A stretch of DNA of 64,000 nucleotides, from NCBI RefSeq assembly GCF_900187015.1, contig NZ_LT906479.1, positions 3,658,001 through 3,722,000 on the forward strand, written 5' to 3'. Within the stretch, counting starts at the first letter, position 1. Each line of letters starts with the position of its first letter. Below the pieces are notes generated by a model. It saw only the letters and a list, made by a program, of their open reading frames with translations, was not told where the DNA came from and ran no database searches. Shown here piece by piece: positions 45,366 through 55,970 of this stretch. This DNA comes from Serratia ficaria (lineage in GTDB: Bacteria; Pseudomonadota; Gammaproteobacteria; Enterobacterales; Enterobacteriaceae). A program made the translations under genes and the position numbers.

Positions 45366-46451
45366 TTACCAGCGCGGAACGTCGGAAGCCACATCACCGT
45401 TTTGCGCCCGCTGGCGCAGCAGGTGATCCATCAGCACAATCGCCATCATCGCTTCGGCGATCGGCACCGCGCGGATCCCCACGCAAGGGTCGTGACGACC
45501 GCGGGTCACCATCTCCACCGCCTCGCCCTGACGATTGATGGTGCGGCCCGGCACCATAATGCTGGAGGTCGGCTTGAGCGCCAGATGCGCGATCACCGGC
45601 TGGCCGCTGCTGATGCCGCCGAGGATGCCGCCCGCATGGTTGCTCTGGAAGCCTTCCGGGGTGATTTCATCGCGGTTTTCGCTGCCGCGCTTGGTCACCA
45701 CGCCAAAGCCGTCGCCGATTTCTACGCCTTTGACCGCGTTGATGCTCATCAGCGCATGCGCCAGATCGGCGTCCAGGCGGTCAAATACCGGTTCGCCCAG
45801 GCCGACCGGCACGTTTTCGGCAATCACGCTGACCTTGGCGCCGATCGAATCGCCCTCTTTCTTCAGCGCGCGCATCAGTTCGTCCAGTGCCGCCAGCTTG
45901 TCCGGATCCGGGCAGAAGAACGGGTTTTGTTCGACCTGATCCCAGTCTTTCAATTCGCAGGTCACGTCGCCGATCTGCGCCAGATAACCGCGCACCTGCA
46001 CGCCGAACTTCTGCTGCAGATACTTCTTGGCGATCGCCCCGGCCGCCACGCGCATCGCGGTTTCGCGCGCCGAAGAGCGGCCGCCGCCGCGGTAGTCGCG
46101 CAGGCCGTATTTCTGCTCGTAGGTGTAGTCGGCGTGCCCCGGACGGAACACGTCCTTGATGGCGCTGTAATCCTGCGAGCGCTGGTCGGTATTTTCGATC
46201 ATCAGCCCGATGCTGGTGCCGGTGGTCACGCCCTCGAAGACGCCGGAGAGAATGCGCACCTGATCCGGTTCGCGACGCTGGGTGGTGTAACGAGAGGTGC
46301 CTGGACGGCGGCGGTCCAGATCGTGCTGCAAATCGGCTTCGGTGAGCGGGATGCCGGGCGGTACGCCGTCGACGATACAACCCAGGGCTACCCCGTGAGA
46401 TTCACCAAAAGTGGTGACGCGGAAAATCTGCCCAATACTGTTTCCTGCCAT
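45366..46451 (-). CDS. aroC: Chorismate synthase AroC
   Basis: Last common step of aromatic amino acid synthesis: EPSP to chorismate with reduced FMN. Starts [20 protein letters not shown]; the middle has the diagnostic [18 protein letters not shown] and the C-terminus [19 protein letters not shown]. 361 residues. An extra ATG one codon upstream is rejected by homology. Downstream of prmB. Confidence 0.98.
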   Translation of the reverse strand: MAGNSIGQIFRVTTFGESHGVALGCIVDGVPPGIPLTEADLQHDLDRRRPGTSRYTTQRREPDQVRILSGVFEGVTTGTSIGLMIENTDQRSQDYSAIKDVFRPGHADYTYEQKYGLRDYRGGGRSSARETAMRVAAGAIAKKYLQQKFGVQVRGYLAQIGDVTCELKDWDQVEQNPFFCPDPDKLAALDELMRALKKEGDSIGAKVSVIAENVPVGLGEPVFDRLDADLAHALMSINAVKGVEIGDGFGVVTKRGSENRDEITPEGFQSNHAGGILGGISSGQPVIAHLALKPTSSIMVPGRTINRQGEAVEMVTRGRHDPCVGIRAVPIAEAMMAIVLMDHLLRQRAQNGDVASDVPRW

Positions 46452-46514
46452 CACGGCTCCTTACCGTTAGTCATTATCGTTATGGGGCCCGGCGTGGCGG
46501 GCCCGTCATTATGC

Positions 46515-47447
46515 TTAGCTGCGGTAGATGCTGAAGTGCGCCTTGCAATCAATCAGTTGCTGTTTGGTCAGCATGAATACGCCGTCGCCGCCGTTGTCGA
46601 ACTCCAGCCAGGTGAACGGAACATCCGGATATTGTTCCATCAGATGTACCATGCTGTTGCCCACTTCACAAATCAGCACGCCGTCGTCGCTGAGGTAATC
46701 CGGCGCGCAGGCCAGGATGCGGCGCACCAGCTTCAGGCCGTCGCTGCCCGCCGCCAGGCCCAGCTCCGGTTCAAAGCGGAACTCCTGCGGCAGATCGGAC
46801 ATGTCTTCCGCGTCCACATACGGCGGGTTGGTGACGATCAGATCGTACTGGATCGCGGGAACGTCGCGGAACAGGTCGGAGCGGATCGGGATCACCTGGT
46901 GTTCGACGCCGTGCGCCTGAATGTTGCGCTCGGTTACCGCCAGCACTTCGCTGGAGATATCCACCGCGTCCACTTCCGCCTCCGGGAAGGCGTAGCCGCA
47001 GGCGATGGCGATGCAGCCGCTGCCGGTGCACATGTCGAGAATATGGCGCGGCGGGTGCGGGATCAGCGCGCTGAAGCGATCGTTGATCAGCTCGCCAATC
47101 GGCGAGCGCGGCACCAACACGCGTTCGTCCACGTAGAACTCCATGCCGCAGAACCAGGCCTTGTTGGTCAGGTAGGCGACCGGGATACGCTCGTTGACGC
47201 GGCGGATCACGCGCTCAACGATGCGGTGGCGTTCGCTGGAGGTCAAACGTGCGGTGTGCATGTCCTCTGGAATATCCAACGGCAGGAACAGGCTTGGCAG
47301 CACCAATTGCACCGCTTCGTCCCACGGATTATCGGTTCCGTGACCATAGTAGATATTGGCGGCGTTGAAGCGGCTCACCGCCCAGCGCAGCATATCCTGA
47401 ATGGTGTGCAGCTCGTTCACTGCTTCGTCGACGAAAATTTTGTCCAA
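46515..47447 (-). CDS. prmB: Ribosomal protein uL3 glutamine methyltransferase PrmB
   Basis: Methylates a glutamine of ribosomal protein L3. SAM motif [26 protein letters not shown] and catalytic NPPYVDAED. An upstream frame of 22 codons exists, but a TTG preceded by GGAGG at 6-base spacing gives (M)[18 protein letters not shown] and 310 residues, exactly the E. coli length. This start is therefore a rare TTG with a strong ribosome site. Confidence 0.95.
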   Translation of the reverse strand: MDKIFVDEAVNELHTIQDMLRWAVSRFNAANIYYGHGTDNPWDEAVQLVLPSLFLPLDIPEDMHTARLTSSERHRIVERVIRRVNERIPVAYLTNKAWFCGMEFYVDERVLVPRSPIGELINDRFSALIPHPPRHILDMCTGSGCIAIACGYAFPEAEVDAVDISSEVLAVTERNIQAHGVEHQVIPIRSDLFRDVPAIQYDLIVTNPPYVDAEDMSDLPQEFRFEPELGLAAGSDGLKLVRRILACAPDYLSDDGVLICEVGNSMVHLMEQYPDVPFTWLEFDNGGDGVFMLTKQQLIDCKAHFSIYRS

Positions 47448-47617
47448 TTTGCCCTCCGGCAGGCACTGTGATTCATGATTTAGCCGCATAGTTTGCCATG
47501 AAGCCCGCGACAAATCACGCTAACCCCTTGCGCTTTTCATTCTGGCCCGAGTTTTGCGTCGACAGCGCTCGTTCACAAGGTAAACTAGCGCGATACATGA
47601 TTTCCGGTGAATGAAGA

Positions 47618-48148
47618 ATGAAGAACAAGCACCCTCTGAGCAAAGATGAACTGCAGCTCTTCAGAGAGTCGGTTGCGGGCGCGAAAAAACTGCGACAGGA
47701 CACCATCGTCCACCGCCCGCCCAAGCCGAAGATAAAACAGGTGGCGCCGCAGCGTCTGCTGCAGGAGCAGGTCGACGCGAGCTATTATTTCTCTGATGAG
47801 TATCAGCCGCAGCTGGAAGAGGAAGGCCCGACGCGCTATGTGCGCCCGGGTTACAGCCCGTTCGAGCTGAAAAAACTGCGCCGCGGCGACTATTCGCCGG
47901 ATCTGTTTCTCGATTTGCACGGCCTGACCCAAATGCAGGCCAAGCAGGAGCTCGGGGCGCTGATCGCCGCCTGCAAGCGTGAACACGTGCACTGCGCCTG
48001 CGTGATGCACGGCCACGGCAAACACATTCTCAAGCAGCAAACGCCGCTGTGGCTGGCGCAGCACCCCGACGTACTGGCGTTTCACCAGGCGCCGAAGGAA
48101 TGGGGCGGCAACGCGGCCATCCTGCTGCTGGTCGAGCTGGCGGAGTAA
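47618..48148 (+). CDS. smrB: Smr-domain ribosome rescue endonuclease SmrB
   Basis: 176 residues. N-terminal basic extension, then a Smr domain with [15 protein letters not shown] and [16 protein letters not shown], the catalytic/RNA-binding motifs. SmrB cleaves mRNA between collided ribosomes in E. coli. Divergent from prmB. Slightly shorter at the C-terminus than E. coli. Confidence 0.94.
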   Translation: MKNKHPLSKDELQLFRESVAGAKKLRQDTIVHRPPKPKIKQVAPQRLLQEQVDASYYFSDEYQPQLEEEGPTRYVRPGYSPFELKKLRRGDYSPDLFLDLHGLTQMQAKQELGALIAACKREHVHCACVMHGHGKHILKQQTPLWLAQHPDVLAFHQAPKEWGGNAAILLLVELAE

Positions 48149-48163
48149 CCCGCAAAAACGACC

Positions 48164-48192
48164 AAGGGCGATGTCAGACATCGCCCTTTTTA
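48164..48192 (+). terminator. Terminator of smrB (shared with sixA)
   Basis: AAGGGCGATGT and ACATCGCCCTT form an 11-bp stem with a 3-base loop, followed by TTTT on the plus strand; the sixA stop is 20 bases further. Confidence 0.88.
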
Positions 48193-48212
48193 TCGGTACC
48201 GTCAGCGGCAGT

Positions 48213-48695
48213 TCAGACCTTGGCCATCACCTGCGACGGACTCACCTGCCATTCGAACTTGCCGTAGCTGCCGTCGGCCGCCAGATCGACATTGGCGATG
48301 GCGGAAGTGGCGAACATCGGCGGGCATTCGCCCGGGCACAGTTCGGCCACCAGATAACCCACCAGCGGCAAGTGAGAGACGATCAGCACCGAGCTAACCC
48401 CCTGCAGCGCCAGCGCTTGCAGGTAGCTGCCTACGCGTCCGGCGTCCCCGCCGGGCGTCAGCTCGGGCAGCACTTCTTCGCCCTCCGGCAGCGTCAGGGC
48501 TTCACGCACCGTCGCCAGCGTCTGTTCGGCCCGCAGATAGGGGCTGACCAGCACGCGTTCGATATCCACAGACTTGGTGTTCAACCAGGCCGCCATCTGA
48601 CGAGACTCATCACGACCGCAGAGGGTAAGAGGCCTTACCGCATCGCTGGCCGCATCGAGTGCCGCCTCTCCGTGACGCATAATCAAAACTTGCAT
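48213..48695 (-). CDS. sixA: Phosphohistidine phosphatase SixA
   Basis: 160 residues. Catalytic RHGEA at residues 7-11, typical of the phosphoglycerate-mutase-like phosphatase family, and the second His in SHLPLVGYLVAEL. SixA dephosphorylates histidine in phosphotransferase proteins such as NPr. Order smrB-sixA-fadJ as in E. coli. Confidence 0.95.
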   Translation of the reverse strand: MQVLIMRHGEAALDAASDAVRPLTLCGRDESRQMAAWLNTKSVDIERVLVSPYLRAEQTLATVREALTLPEGEEVLPELTPGGDAGRVGSYLQALALQGVSSVLIVSHLPLVGYLVAELCPGECPPMFATSAIANVDLAADGSYGKFEWQVSPSQVMAKV

Positions 48696-49099
48696 ATTGC
48701 ACCGCTGTTGTTGACAAAATAACGCTATACAGAAACGCCGAGCGTGCTGTACCGCCGAGTTTTACAACCCCAAAGCCGAAGCCTTGAAACGATAACGCGC
48801 CGTCTCTCTATGGCGGCCGGGCATTTTGCCTGAAAGTTCACGTAAAGAAAACGCTGTTTTTTACATCAACCGCGTCCGGATGTGAATCAACTGCTCACAT
48901 AACAAGCAATTCAACGGGTTAAATTTTAACCGTTTGACCATGAAATTTATTGATGGCGGTCAGTCTTTTGCCGCCATCGGCCTAACTTACCCCTCCCCTA
49001 TCTCCCTGTACAGGGGCCGGGATTGCAGGCTTTGCAAGGAGTGATGGCGATCACAATGCGGCCCTGCTGCAACTATAGTGCAAATCGGGCCGCCCTGCG
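48696..49099. other. 404-base gap between sixA and fadJ, no gene
   Basis: It holds the sixA promoter region, an 8-bp stem GATGGCGG/CCGCCATC (about 48951-48979) without a U-tract that may end fadJ transcription, and a CRP-like site at 49040-49055 (AGTGATGGCGATCACA). A TATAGT lies 19 bases after that site on the plus strand. No convincing reading frame or tRNA. Confidence 0.5.
49040..49055. promoter_or_regulatory. CRP-like site between sixA and fadJ
   Basis: AGTGATGGCGATCACA matches the CRP consensus TGTGAN6TCACA at 9 of 10 defined positions. It lies 45 bases downstream of the fadJ stop, with no plus-strand gene ahead of it. Function unclear. Confidence 0.45.
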
Positions 49100-51265
49100 T
49101 CAGCGCCCCTGCGGGTAAAAACGCTCGCCCTGGCGCGCCATGCGCTGCAGCCTGTCGCAGGGCGCAAAGTGCTCGCCGTATTGCTGCTGCAGGTATTCCA
49201 GCGTTTTCACCACTTTCTCGGCCCCGAGTTCATCCATATAACGGAACGGGCCGCCGAGGAACGGCGGGAAACCGATGCCGAACACCGCCCCGATGTCGCC
49301 ATCGCGCGCGCTGCGGATCACGCCTTCGTCCAGGCAGCGCGCCGCCTCGTTCAGCATCATCATCACGCAGCGTTGGGCGATGGTCGCCGGCTGCAGGTGC
49401 GATTTCGGCGTGATGCCCAGCAGGAGGTATAACGACGTGTCGGCGCGTTTGCGCCGCTGGCGTTGCTGGCCTTCGCTCGGGTACAAATAGAAACCGCGGC
49501 CGTTCTTGCGCCCCTTGCGCCCGTCTTTCAGCACCGCGTCGAAGGCGGCGGGCGCGGCGAAGCGCTCGCCCAACGCCGCCACCAGCACCGGGATTATCTT
49601 GGTGCCGACGTCGATGCCGACCTCGTCCAGCAGGGTGATCGGCCCCACCGGGAAACCGAAGTCCACCAACGCCTTGTCCAGCGACTCGATCGGCTCACCT
49701 TCCAGCAGGCAGCGCGCCGCTTCATTAATATAGGGCGCCAGAATGCGATTGACGTAAAAACCGGCGCGGTCGGCCACCACAATCGCCGTCTTGCCCTGTT
49801 TGTGCGCCAACGCCACGGTGGTGGCGATGGTTTCTTCGCTGGTGCCGGCATGCGGGATCACCTCCACCAGCGGCATTTTATCGACCGGGCTGAAATAGTG
49901 CAGGCCGATCACCTGCTGCGGCCGCTGCGCCTGGGCGGCGATTTGGCCGATCGGCAGCGACGAGGTGTTGGAGGCGAAGACGGTATGCGGCGCGGCGTGC
50001 CGTTCGATTTCAGCAACCATCTGCTGCTTCAGCGCCAGATCTTCAAACACCGCCTCTACCACGATGTCCGCCTGCTCGAAGCCGGTGTAGTCGCTGGAGC
50101 CGGAGATCAGCATCATCTGCTTTTGCCGCTCCGCCGGGCGCATGCGCTTAGTGCGCACCCGCTTGCCGAGCGCCTCCCAGCTGTACTTGAGCGCGTGGTT
50201 GATGCCGCTTTCGTTGACGTCTTTAATCCGCACCGGCAAGCCGCCGCGCGTGGCGGTCACGCAGGCGATGCCGCCGCCCATCAGGCCGCCGCCCAGAATG
50301 CCGACGCGATGCAGCGCGTGCGGCTGCGCATTGCCGCCCCGCTCTTTCTTCAGCGCGGTGGAGGCGAAGAACAGGCTGCGCAAAGCCGCCGACTGCGGCG
50401 TCATCGCCAGCTCGCCGAAGGCGCGCGCCTCGGCTTCGTAACCGCTGGCGCTGCCCTGATCCAGCCCGGTGCGCACCACCTGAATGATGCGCTCCGCCGC
50501 CGGATAATTGCCGTGGGTTTTCGCCAAGGTTTTTTTACGGACGATGCTGAACAGCAAGCTCCTGCCCAGCGGCCCATTGAGCAAACGCTCCTGCCACGGC
50601 AGCGCGCGCGCGCTTTGCCAGCCCAATTTCACCCGCTCGATGGCGGTCTGCAATAAAATCGACTGCGGCACGGCGTCGTCCACCAACCCCATGCGCAACG
50701 CCTGCCGCGCGCGGATGTGCCGGCCGGTCAGGATCATGTCCAGCGCCTTGCCGGCGCCAATCAGGCGCGGTAAACGCTGGGTGCCGCCGGAGCCCGGCAA
50801 GAGCCCCAGCTGCACTTCCGGCAGCCCGAGCGCGGTTTTATCATCCAGCGAACACACCCGGCTGTGGCAGGCCAACGCCAGCTCCAGCCCGCCCCCCAGG
50901 CAGGCGCCGTGGATCGCCGCCACTACCGGCACCGGGAAAGCGGCGATCTGCGCCAGGGTGCTTTGCCCCTTCTTCGCCAGCGTTTCGGCCTCTTTGGCGC
51001 TGGCGCAGGCGGCAATCATGGTAATGTCGGCGCCGGCGATAAACGAATCCGGCTTGCCGGAGATAATCACCAGCCCTTCCAACGCCGGATGTTGCTGCGC
51101 CTTGAGCAGCACGTCATTCACCTGTTCGACGAACTCGGCCTTCAGCGTATTGACCTTTTCGCCCGGCACGTCGATGGTGATCACGCCGATATTGTCCGGG
51201 CGCAGCGTCAACTGAAAAGCCGAAGGTTTGGCCCGCTGTTCGTGCAATGCGTTTTCGAAGCTCAT
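49100..51265 (-). CDS. fadJ: Fatty acid oxidation complex subunit alpha FadJ
   Basis: Anaerobic beta-oxidation multifunctional enzyme: N-terminal enoyl-CoA hydratase/isomerase (about 1-190, with [22 protein letters not shown] and [16 protein letters not shown]) and C-terminal 3-hydroxyacyl-CoA dehydrogenase (NAD motif [14 protein letters not shown], later [15 protein letters not shown]). 721 residues. Its ATG overlaps the fadI stop (TAATG), so translation is coupled. Confidence 0.97.
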   Translation of the reverse strand: MSFENALHEQRAKPSAFQLTLRPDNIGVITIDVPGEKVNTLKAEFVEQVNDVLLKAQQHPALEGLVIISGKPDSFIAGADITMIAACASAKEAETLAKKGQSTLAQIAAFPVPVVAAIHGACLGGGLELALACHSRVCSLDDKTALGLPEVQLGLLPGSGGTQRLPRLIGAGKALDMILTGRHIRARQALRMGLVDDAVPQSILLQTAIERVKLGWQSARALPWQERLLNGPLGRSLLFSIVRKKTLAKTHGNYPAAERIIQVVRTGLDQGSASGYEAEARAFGELAMTPQSAALRSLFFASTALKKERGGNAQPHALHRVGILGGGLMGGGIACVTATRGGLPVRIKDVNESGINHALKYSWEALGKRVRTKRMRPAERQKQMMLISGSSDYTGFEQADIVVEAVFEDLALKQQMVAEIERHAAPHTVFASNTSSLPIGQIAAQAQRPQQVIGLHYFSPVDKMPLVEVIPHAGTSEETIATTVALAHKQGKTAIVVADRAGFYVNRILAPYINEAARCLLEGEPIESLDKALVDFGFPVGPITLLDEVGIDVGTKIIPVLVAALGERFAAPAAFDAVLKDGRKGRKNGRGFYLYPSEGQQRQRRKRADTSLYLLLGITPKSHLQPATIAQRCVMMMLNEAARCLDEGVIRSARDGDIGAVFGIGFPPFLGGPFRYMDELGAEKVVKTLEYLQQQYGEHFAPCDRLQRMARQGERFYPQGR

Positions 51266-52575
51266 TATTCCACCTCCACGATCATTGCGGCCCCTAACCC
51301 TCCGGCTGCGCAGGCGGTAGCCAGGCCCAGCCCGCCGCCGCGGCGTTTCAGCTCGTGCAGCGTCTGGGTGATCATGCGCGCGCCGGTGGCGGCAAACGGG
51401 TGGCCGTAAGCGATCGAGCCGCCCAATACGTTGAATTTATCCATGTCCACCGCGCCGATCGCCTGGCTGCGCCCCAGTTTTTGCCGGGCGAACTCATCGC
51501 TGGCGAACATTTTCAGGTTGGCCAGGGTCTGCGCGGCGAAGGCCTCGTGCATGTCGATCAACGTCAGATCGGCCAGGCCGATGCCGGCGCGATCCAGCGC
51601 CAGCGGCGTGGCGTAGGACGGGCCGAGCAGCATGTCTTCCCACACGTCGATGGCGGCGAAGGCGAAGCTGCGCAGATAACCCAGCGGCTGCAGGCCCAGC
51701 TCTTTGGCGCGCGACTCGCTCATCATCAGCACCGCCGCCGCGCCGTCGGTCAACGGCGTGCTGTTGGCCGCGGTCACGCTGCCGTGTTTGCGATCGAACG
51801 CCGGTTTCAGCCTGGCGTAGGAGGCCAGGCTGGAATCTTTGCGGACATTGTTGTCTTCGGCGATTTGCGCCCGGTACGGCGGCACGTAGGCGGTCATGAC
51901 CTCGTCCCGCAGCCAGCCCTGCTCCCAGGCCTTGGCCGCCAGCTGATGGGAACGGTGCGCCAGCGCGTCCTGTTCTTCCCGGGTGATGCCGTGGCTTTTC
52001 GCCATTTGCTCGGCGGTGTCGCCCATGCGCAGGCCGGTGGAGTATTCCGCCACCGCCGGCGGCACCGGCATCAGATCGCGGAATTTCAATCGGCCGAACA
52101 ATTTGAGGCGTTGCGACAGGGTGCGCGCCTTATTGACATCCACCAGGGTGCGCGCCAGCGCTTTGCTGACGCCGATCGGCAGCACCGAGGACGAATCGGC
52201 GCCGCCGGCGATGCCGATGCCGACGCTGCCGGCCATGATGCTTTCCGCCACGTTGGCGATGGCCTGGAAACTGGTGGCGCAGGCGCGCGATACGCTGTAG
52301 GCGTCGGTATGCACGCTCATGCCGGTGCCGAGCACGATTTCACGCGCGATGTTCGGCGCCTCCGGCATTTGCACCACCTGGCCGAACACCAGTTGCTCGA
52401 TCAGCGCCGGGTCAATGCCGCTGCGGGCCAACAGTTCGCTTACCGCCATTTTTCCCAGATCCACCGCCGGAATGCCGTGATAGGCGGTCGCCTGTTTGGC
52501 AAAGGGGGTACGCAGTCCATTTACAATCGCGATACGGTCACCGTGACGGGTCACCAACGGCAGTGCCTTACTCAT
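51265..52575 (-). CDS. fadI: 3-ketoacyl-CoA thiolase FadI
   Basis: Thiolytic last step of the FadIJ beta-oxidation cycle. 436 residues; catalytic cysteine in [16 protein letters not shown], second set in [17 protein letters not shown] and [13 protein letters not shown]. First gene of fadI-fadJ, with a FadR-like site upstream. Confidence 0.97.
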   Translation of the reverse strand: MSKALPLVTRHGDRIAIVNGLRTPFAKQATAYHGIPAVDLGKMAVSELLARSGIDPALIEQLVFGQVVQMPEAPNIAREIVLGTGMSVHTDAYSVSRACATSFQAIANVAESIMAGSVGIGIAGGADSSSVLPIGVSKALARTLVDVNKARTLSQRLKLFGRLKFRDLMPVPPAVAEYSTGLRMGDTAEQMAKSHGITREEQDALAHRSHQLAAKAWEQGWLRDEVMTAYVPPYRAQIAEDNNVRKDSSLASYARLKPAFDRKHGSVTAANSTPLTDGAAAVLMMSESRAKELGLQPLGYLRSFAFAAIDVWEDMLLGPSYATPLALDRAGIGLADLTLIDMHEAFAAQTLANLKMFASDEFARQKLGRSQAIGAVDMDKFNVLGGSIAYGHPFAATGARMITQTLHELKRRGGGLGLATACAAGGLGAAMIVEVE

Positions 52576-52614
52576 AAACGCTCCTGAAGAAAATAACGTC
52601 GCGCAACGGGCAGA

Positions 52615-52631
52615 AAGAGGTCTGACCTGAT
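52615..52631 (-). promoter_or_regulatory. FadR operator upstream of fadI
   Basis: AAGAGGTCTGACCTGAT matches 14 of 17 positions of AACTGGTCNGACCTGTT. It lies 40 bases before the fadI start, consistent with acyl-CoA-relieved repression of fadIJ. Confidence 0.75.
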
Positions 52632-52718
52632 GGGGTCATTGTTAACTAAATGGTTACATTTGGCAAACCGCCAGAGGTCAAAACTGAGAGCAGGAGCAAC
52701 TTTCTATCGGCGGGAAAC

Positions 52719-52742
52719 GCGGCGCGATGAATAGCGCGCCGC
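52719..52742 (-). terminator. Hairpin downstream of yfcZ
   Basis: GCGGCGCG and CGCGCCGC form an 8-bp stem, 15 bases after the yfcZ stop on the minus strand, followed by GTTTCCC. Weak U-run. Confidence 0.5.
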
Positions 52743-52756
52743 AGTGCAAGGTAGGG

Positions 52757-53053
52757 TTAACGCAAACCGAGCTGGAAAATCAGCGTTTCCGCCTGGCAGG
52801 CGAAGGTAAAATCGGCCGCCAGCCGTACGCCGCCGTCAACCGGTTTAATGCTGCTGCTGATGTCGCAAGGGTCGGATTCCACCGCGCGCGCCTTGGCCGT
52901 CAGCGCGGCCAGCATGGCCTGCGCATCCTGTTGATTGCCAAACACCTGGCTGTAGGACGCGGTGCAATCGGTGTTGTCCATCACGGTGCCGACATCCACG
53001 CAGCAGCAAGCTGCGGTTTCCTGGGCGCTGCATTTATTAATTGCATCTGACAT
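52757..53053 (-). CDS. yfcZ: YfcZ/YiiS family protein (DUF406)
   Basis: 98-residue cytoplasmic protein, function unknown, clear match to E. coli YfcZ. The Cys cluster CCCVDVGTVMDNTDCTASYS is conserved in the family and might bind metal. It lies between fadI and divergent fadL as in E. coli. Confidence 0.92.
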   Translation of the reverse strand: MSDAINKCSAQETAACCCVDVGTVMDNTDCTASYSQVFGNQQDAQAMLAALTAKARAVESDPCDISSSIKPVDGGVRLAADFTFACQAETLIFQLGLR

Positions 53054-53190
53054 GGTTGGTTCTCCTCAGGGGCCACTGGCAAACGGGCCCGAACTGCCAT
53101 TGACTGACCGGCATAAAGCCACAAAATTCTGCGGGTATTTTACTCCGCCGCGCAATCAATCACTAGCACTTACTTTTTATAGGTGTTTTA

Positions 53191-53206
53191 AGTGATGGAA
53201 ATCACA
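53191..53206. promoter_or_regulatory. CRP site upstream of fadL
   Basis: AGTGATGGAAATCACA matches the CRP palindrome TGTGAN6TCACA except its first base. It lies 138 bases before the fadL -10 box. fad genes are CRP-dependent in E. coli. The 53054-53459 gap holds this, two FadR-like sites and the promoter. Confidence 0.6.
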
Positions 53207-53330
53207 AATAAAAATCGGCGTCTGCTAAGCAATGGTAAGAATTTTGTTATTTACCGTTGGCTTTTTGTTAAGCAGATCTCTTTTTTGATATCAGATTGGA
53301 AATATTTCAAAAACAAAGTTGCAACATATT

Positions 53331-53347
53331 CACAGGTCGGACCTATA
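53331..53347 (+). promoter_or_regulatory. FadR-like site overlapping the fadL promoter
   Basis: CACAGGTCGGACCTATA contains the AGGTCGGACCT core and runs into TATAAT at 53344-53349, the probable fadL -10 box. Occupancy would block RNA polymerase. E. coli fadL likewise has two FadR sites. Confidence 0.7.
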
Positions 53348-53354
53348 ATTCAGC

Positions 53355-53371
53355 CACTGGTCTGATTTGTC
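53355..53371 (+). promoter_or_regulatory. Second FadR-like site at fadL
   Basis: CACTGGTCTGATTTGTC matches about 12-13 of 17 positions of the FadR consensus (ACTGGTC and GA core intact). It lies just downstream of the presumed transcription start. Confidence 0.65.
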
Positions 53372-53459
53372 TGAATGATAACGGACCCTACAATCCCGCG
53401 CTCCTTGTTACCACGTGTAACAATAGTTTAAATAATAAACACATAATGAGGTTTTGGTC

Positions 53460-54737
53460 ATGAGCCAGAAAAACCTATTTACTAAATCAGCTCTCGCAGC
53501 TGCAGTGGCAATTATTTCTTCAAACGTGTCTGCCGCAGGATTCCAGCTGAATGAGTTTTCATCAGCTGGCTTAGGACGTTCGTATTCTGGCGAAGGCGCC
53601 ATCGCAGACACCGCGGCATCCGCCAGCCGCAACCCGGCCCTATTGATGATGTACACCCGCCCCGAATTCTCGATCGGCGCGGTATTTATCGATCCGGACG
53701 TGGACATCACCGGCAAATCCCCCTCCGGCGCCAGCCTGAATTCCAAGAACATCGCCCCGGTGGCCTGGGTGCCGAACCTGCATTATGTGCATCCGATTAA
53801 CGACCAGTTCGCGGTTGGCGGCTCGGTCACCAGCAACTATGGCCTGGCCACTGAATTCAACGACGGTTATACCGCAGGCGCTTACGGCGGTAAAACCGAT
53901 CTGACCACCGTGAACCTGAACCTGAGCGGCGCCTACCGCCTGAACCAGCACTTCAGCTTCGGTCTGGGCTTTGACGCGGTTTACGCTAAAGCCAAACTTG
54001 AACGCTATGCCGGTGAAAGCGGCGCAGCGCTCGGCATGCCGGCCGATACCCAGATCTCGCATCTGAAAGGTGACGAATGGGGCTACGGCTGGAACGCCGG
54101 CATCCTGTACGAAGTGGATGAAAACAACCGCTACGGCTTCACCTACCGTTCCGAAGTGAAAATCGACTTCGACGGCGATTATAAGAGCAGCATTCCCTCA
54201 GCTTTGAACCCGCTGCAAGGAAAAACGGGCCTGCCATGGGGCACCAACGGCAGCACTATTCCGGGTTCTCTGACCCTGAACCTGCCGGAAATGTGGGAAC
54301 TGTCCGGTTACAACAAGGTGGCGCCGCAGTGGGCTATCCACTACAGCCTGGCCTACACCAGCTGGAGCCAGTTCCAGGAGCTGAAGGCCACCGGCAGCAA
54401 CGGCCAGACGCTGTTTGAGAAGCACGAAGGCTTCAAGGACGCTTACCGCATCGCGCTGGGCACCACCTACTTCTATGACGATAACTGGACCTTCCGCACC
54501 GGTATCGCCTTCGACGACAGCCCGGTGCCGGCTCAAAACCGCTCCATCTCCATTCCGGATCAGGACCGCCTGTGGCTGAGCGCCGGTACCACCTACGCGT
54601 TCAACAAGGACGCATCGGTTGACGTGGGCATTTCTTACATGCACGGCCAGAAAGTCACCGTCAAGGAAGGCCCGTACACCTTCGAGTCCGAAGGCAAGGC
54701 CTGGCTGTACGGCGCCAACTTCAACTACCGCTTCTGA
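53460..54737 (+). CDS. fadL: Long-chain fatty acid outer membrane porin FadL
   Basis: 425-residue outer-membrane beta-barrel. Signal peptide to about residue 26 ([21 protein letters not shown]), mature start [35 protein letters not shown] with the FadL hatch signature, and a C-terminal GANFNYRF ending in Phe as beta-barrels do. Start at 53460 with GAGG upstream; a TTG two codons earlier is ignored. Confidence 0.97.
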   Translation: MSQKNLFTKSALAAAVAIISSNVSAAGFQLNEFSSAGLGRSYSGEGAIADTAASASRNPALLMMYTRPEFSIGAVFIDPDVDITGKSPSGASLNSKNIAPVAWVPNLHYVHPINDQFAVGGSVTSNYGLATEFNDGYTAGAYGGKTDLTTVNLNLSGAYRLNQHFSFGLGFDAVYAKAKLERYAGESGAALGMPADTQISHLKGDEWGYGWNAGILYEVDENNRYGFTYRSEVKIDFDGDYKSSIPSALNPLQGKTGLPWGTNGSTIPGSLTLNLPEMWELSGYNKVAPQWAIHYSLAYTSWSQFQELKATGSNGQTLFEKHEGFKDAYRIALGTTYFYDDNWTFRTGIAFDDSPVPAQNRSISIPDQDRLWLSAGTTYAFNKDASVDVGISYMHGQKVTVKEGPYTFESEGKAWLYGANFNYRF

Positions 54738-54757
54738 GCGGTATCGAACGGCAAGCC

Positions 54758-54783
54758 AAAGCGCCCCCAGGGGCGCTTTTTTA
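54758..54783 (+). terminator. Terminator of fadL
   Basis: AAAGCGCCCC and GGGGCGCTTT form a 10-bp stem with a 2-base loop followed by TTTATT; it lies 20 bases after the fadL stop and just before the convergent GH105 gene. Confidence 0.9.
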
Positions 54784-54792
54784 TTGACGGTG

Positions 54793-55932
54793 TCATAAGT
54801 AAATGCGCGAATACTCTACCAGACACAGGATCGCCATCGCCTGGCCGTAAGGCATCGAGGTCAGCGGGATCTGGCGATAATACGCCAGCTCGCGCCCCAT
54901 GGCGGTGCCGAAAGACACGTCGGTCAACTCCCCCTGCGGCGTAATGCGTTCAATCACCCCCCGTACCGCCCGCTCCGCCATCGCCGCATACTCGCCGCCG
55001 AGGTAACGCTTGCGCACCGCCTTGAGAATGCCATAGGCGAATCCGGCCGTCGCCGAAGCCTCCAGATAAGAATGCGGATCGTCCAGCAAGGTGTGCCATA
55101 ACCCGCTGTCATCCTGGCAGCGCGCCAACGCCGCCGCCTGGTTTGCCAGCAACTGCTGCATGAAGCGCCGCGTGGCGTCGCGCTCGGGCAGATCCAGCAG
55201 CTCGAGCAGTTCGGGGATCACCATGGTCAGCCAACTGTTGCCGCGCGCCCAGCGCGCCCTGGCGAAATTGTGCCGCTCCTCGAAGGTCCAGCCGTGGAAC
55301 CACAGCCCGCTCTCCCGATCCTGCAAATGCTGCGCATGCACCAGAAACTGGTATTTGGCCTCTTCCAGATACGCGGGACGGTTCAGCAGGCGGCCGATTT
55401 TCGCCAGCGGCAGCACGCTCATCATCAGCGTGTCGTCCCACAGCTGCTGGTGATTCTCTTCCGCCAGCGTCACGTGCTGGATGCCGCCGTCCTGGGTGCG
55501 CGGCATGTCGTGCATCACCCATTCGGCCCAGCTCTCCAGATAGGGCAACCAGCGCGGGTCCCCGGTTTCCTCATAGCGATAGGCCAGCGTCAGAAACGGA
55601 CAGACGGTGTTGACGTTTTTGGTCGGCGTGCCCTCCGCCAGGCGCGCGCTGAACCAGTCATCGACGATCGCCCGCAGCCCGGCGTCGCCGGTCTGCCGGT
55701 ACTGCTGATAAATGCCGTACAGGCCGATGCCATGCGTCCATTCCCAGCCGGCCCAGCCCTTGGTGTCGATCACCCTGCCGTCGTCCAGCCGCAAGAGAAA
55801 CTCGCCGCTGTCATCGGTGATGTTGACCAGGTTATCCACCAGATCGGCGATGCGCCGCTGCAGCTGTTCGCGGGAGATGAAACGTTCGGGTTGGCGCAGC
55901 AGCGGGCTGTGCTTAACGGGGTATACCACCAT
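54793..55932 (-). CDS. rhiN: Unsaturated rhamnogalacturonyl hydrolase (GH105), RhiN-like
   Basis: 379-residue cytoplasmic glycoside hydrolase of family 88/105. Alpha/alpha-barrel pattern with WEWTHGIGLYGIYQQY, QLWDDTLMMSVLPLAKIG (Asp of the catalytic region) and FARARWARGNSWLTMVIPELL, then SYLEASATAGFAYGILKA. It removes unsaturated galacturonate from rhamnogalacturonan fragments. No signal peptide. Probably co-transcribed with the transporter 38 bases upstream; Dickeya rhiT-rhiN is the model. Confidence 0.88.
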   Translation of the reverse strand: MVVYPVKHSPLLRQPERFISREQLQRRIADLVDNLVNITDDSGEFLLRLDDGRVIDTKGWAGWEWTHGIGLYGIYQQYRQTGDAGLRAIVDDWFSARLAEGTPTKNVNTVCPFLTLAYRYEETGDPRWLPYLESWAEWVMHDMPRTQDGGIQHVTLAEENHQQLWDDTLMMSVLPLAKIGRLLNRPAYLEEAKYQFLVHAQHLQDRESGLWFHGWTFEERHNFARARWARGNSWLTMVIPELLELLDLPERDATRRFMQQLLANQAAALARCQDDSGLWHTLLDDPHSYLEASATAGFAYGILKAVRKRYLGGEYAAMAERAVRGVIERITPQGELTDVSFGTAMGRELAYYRQIPLTSMPYGQAMAILCLVEYSRIYL

Positions 55933-55970
55933 CGGAGACTCCTTGATTGTTCGCGCTTCAGGTCTGAGGT

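Noticed and set aside
45402..47471. Long plus-strand open frame of 689 codons
   Set aside because: It is antisense to aroC and prmB, is rich in His, Arg, Gln and Ala as expected for the complement of GC-rich codon use, and has no domain or ribosome site.
48879..48902. Second CRP site in the sixA-fadJ gap
   Set aside because: TGTGA and TCACA arms are 9 bases apart rather than 6.
48696..49099. tRNA or small RNA gene in the sixA-fadJ gap
   Set aside because: No cloverleaf and no terminator hairpin with U-run; only isolated stems.
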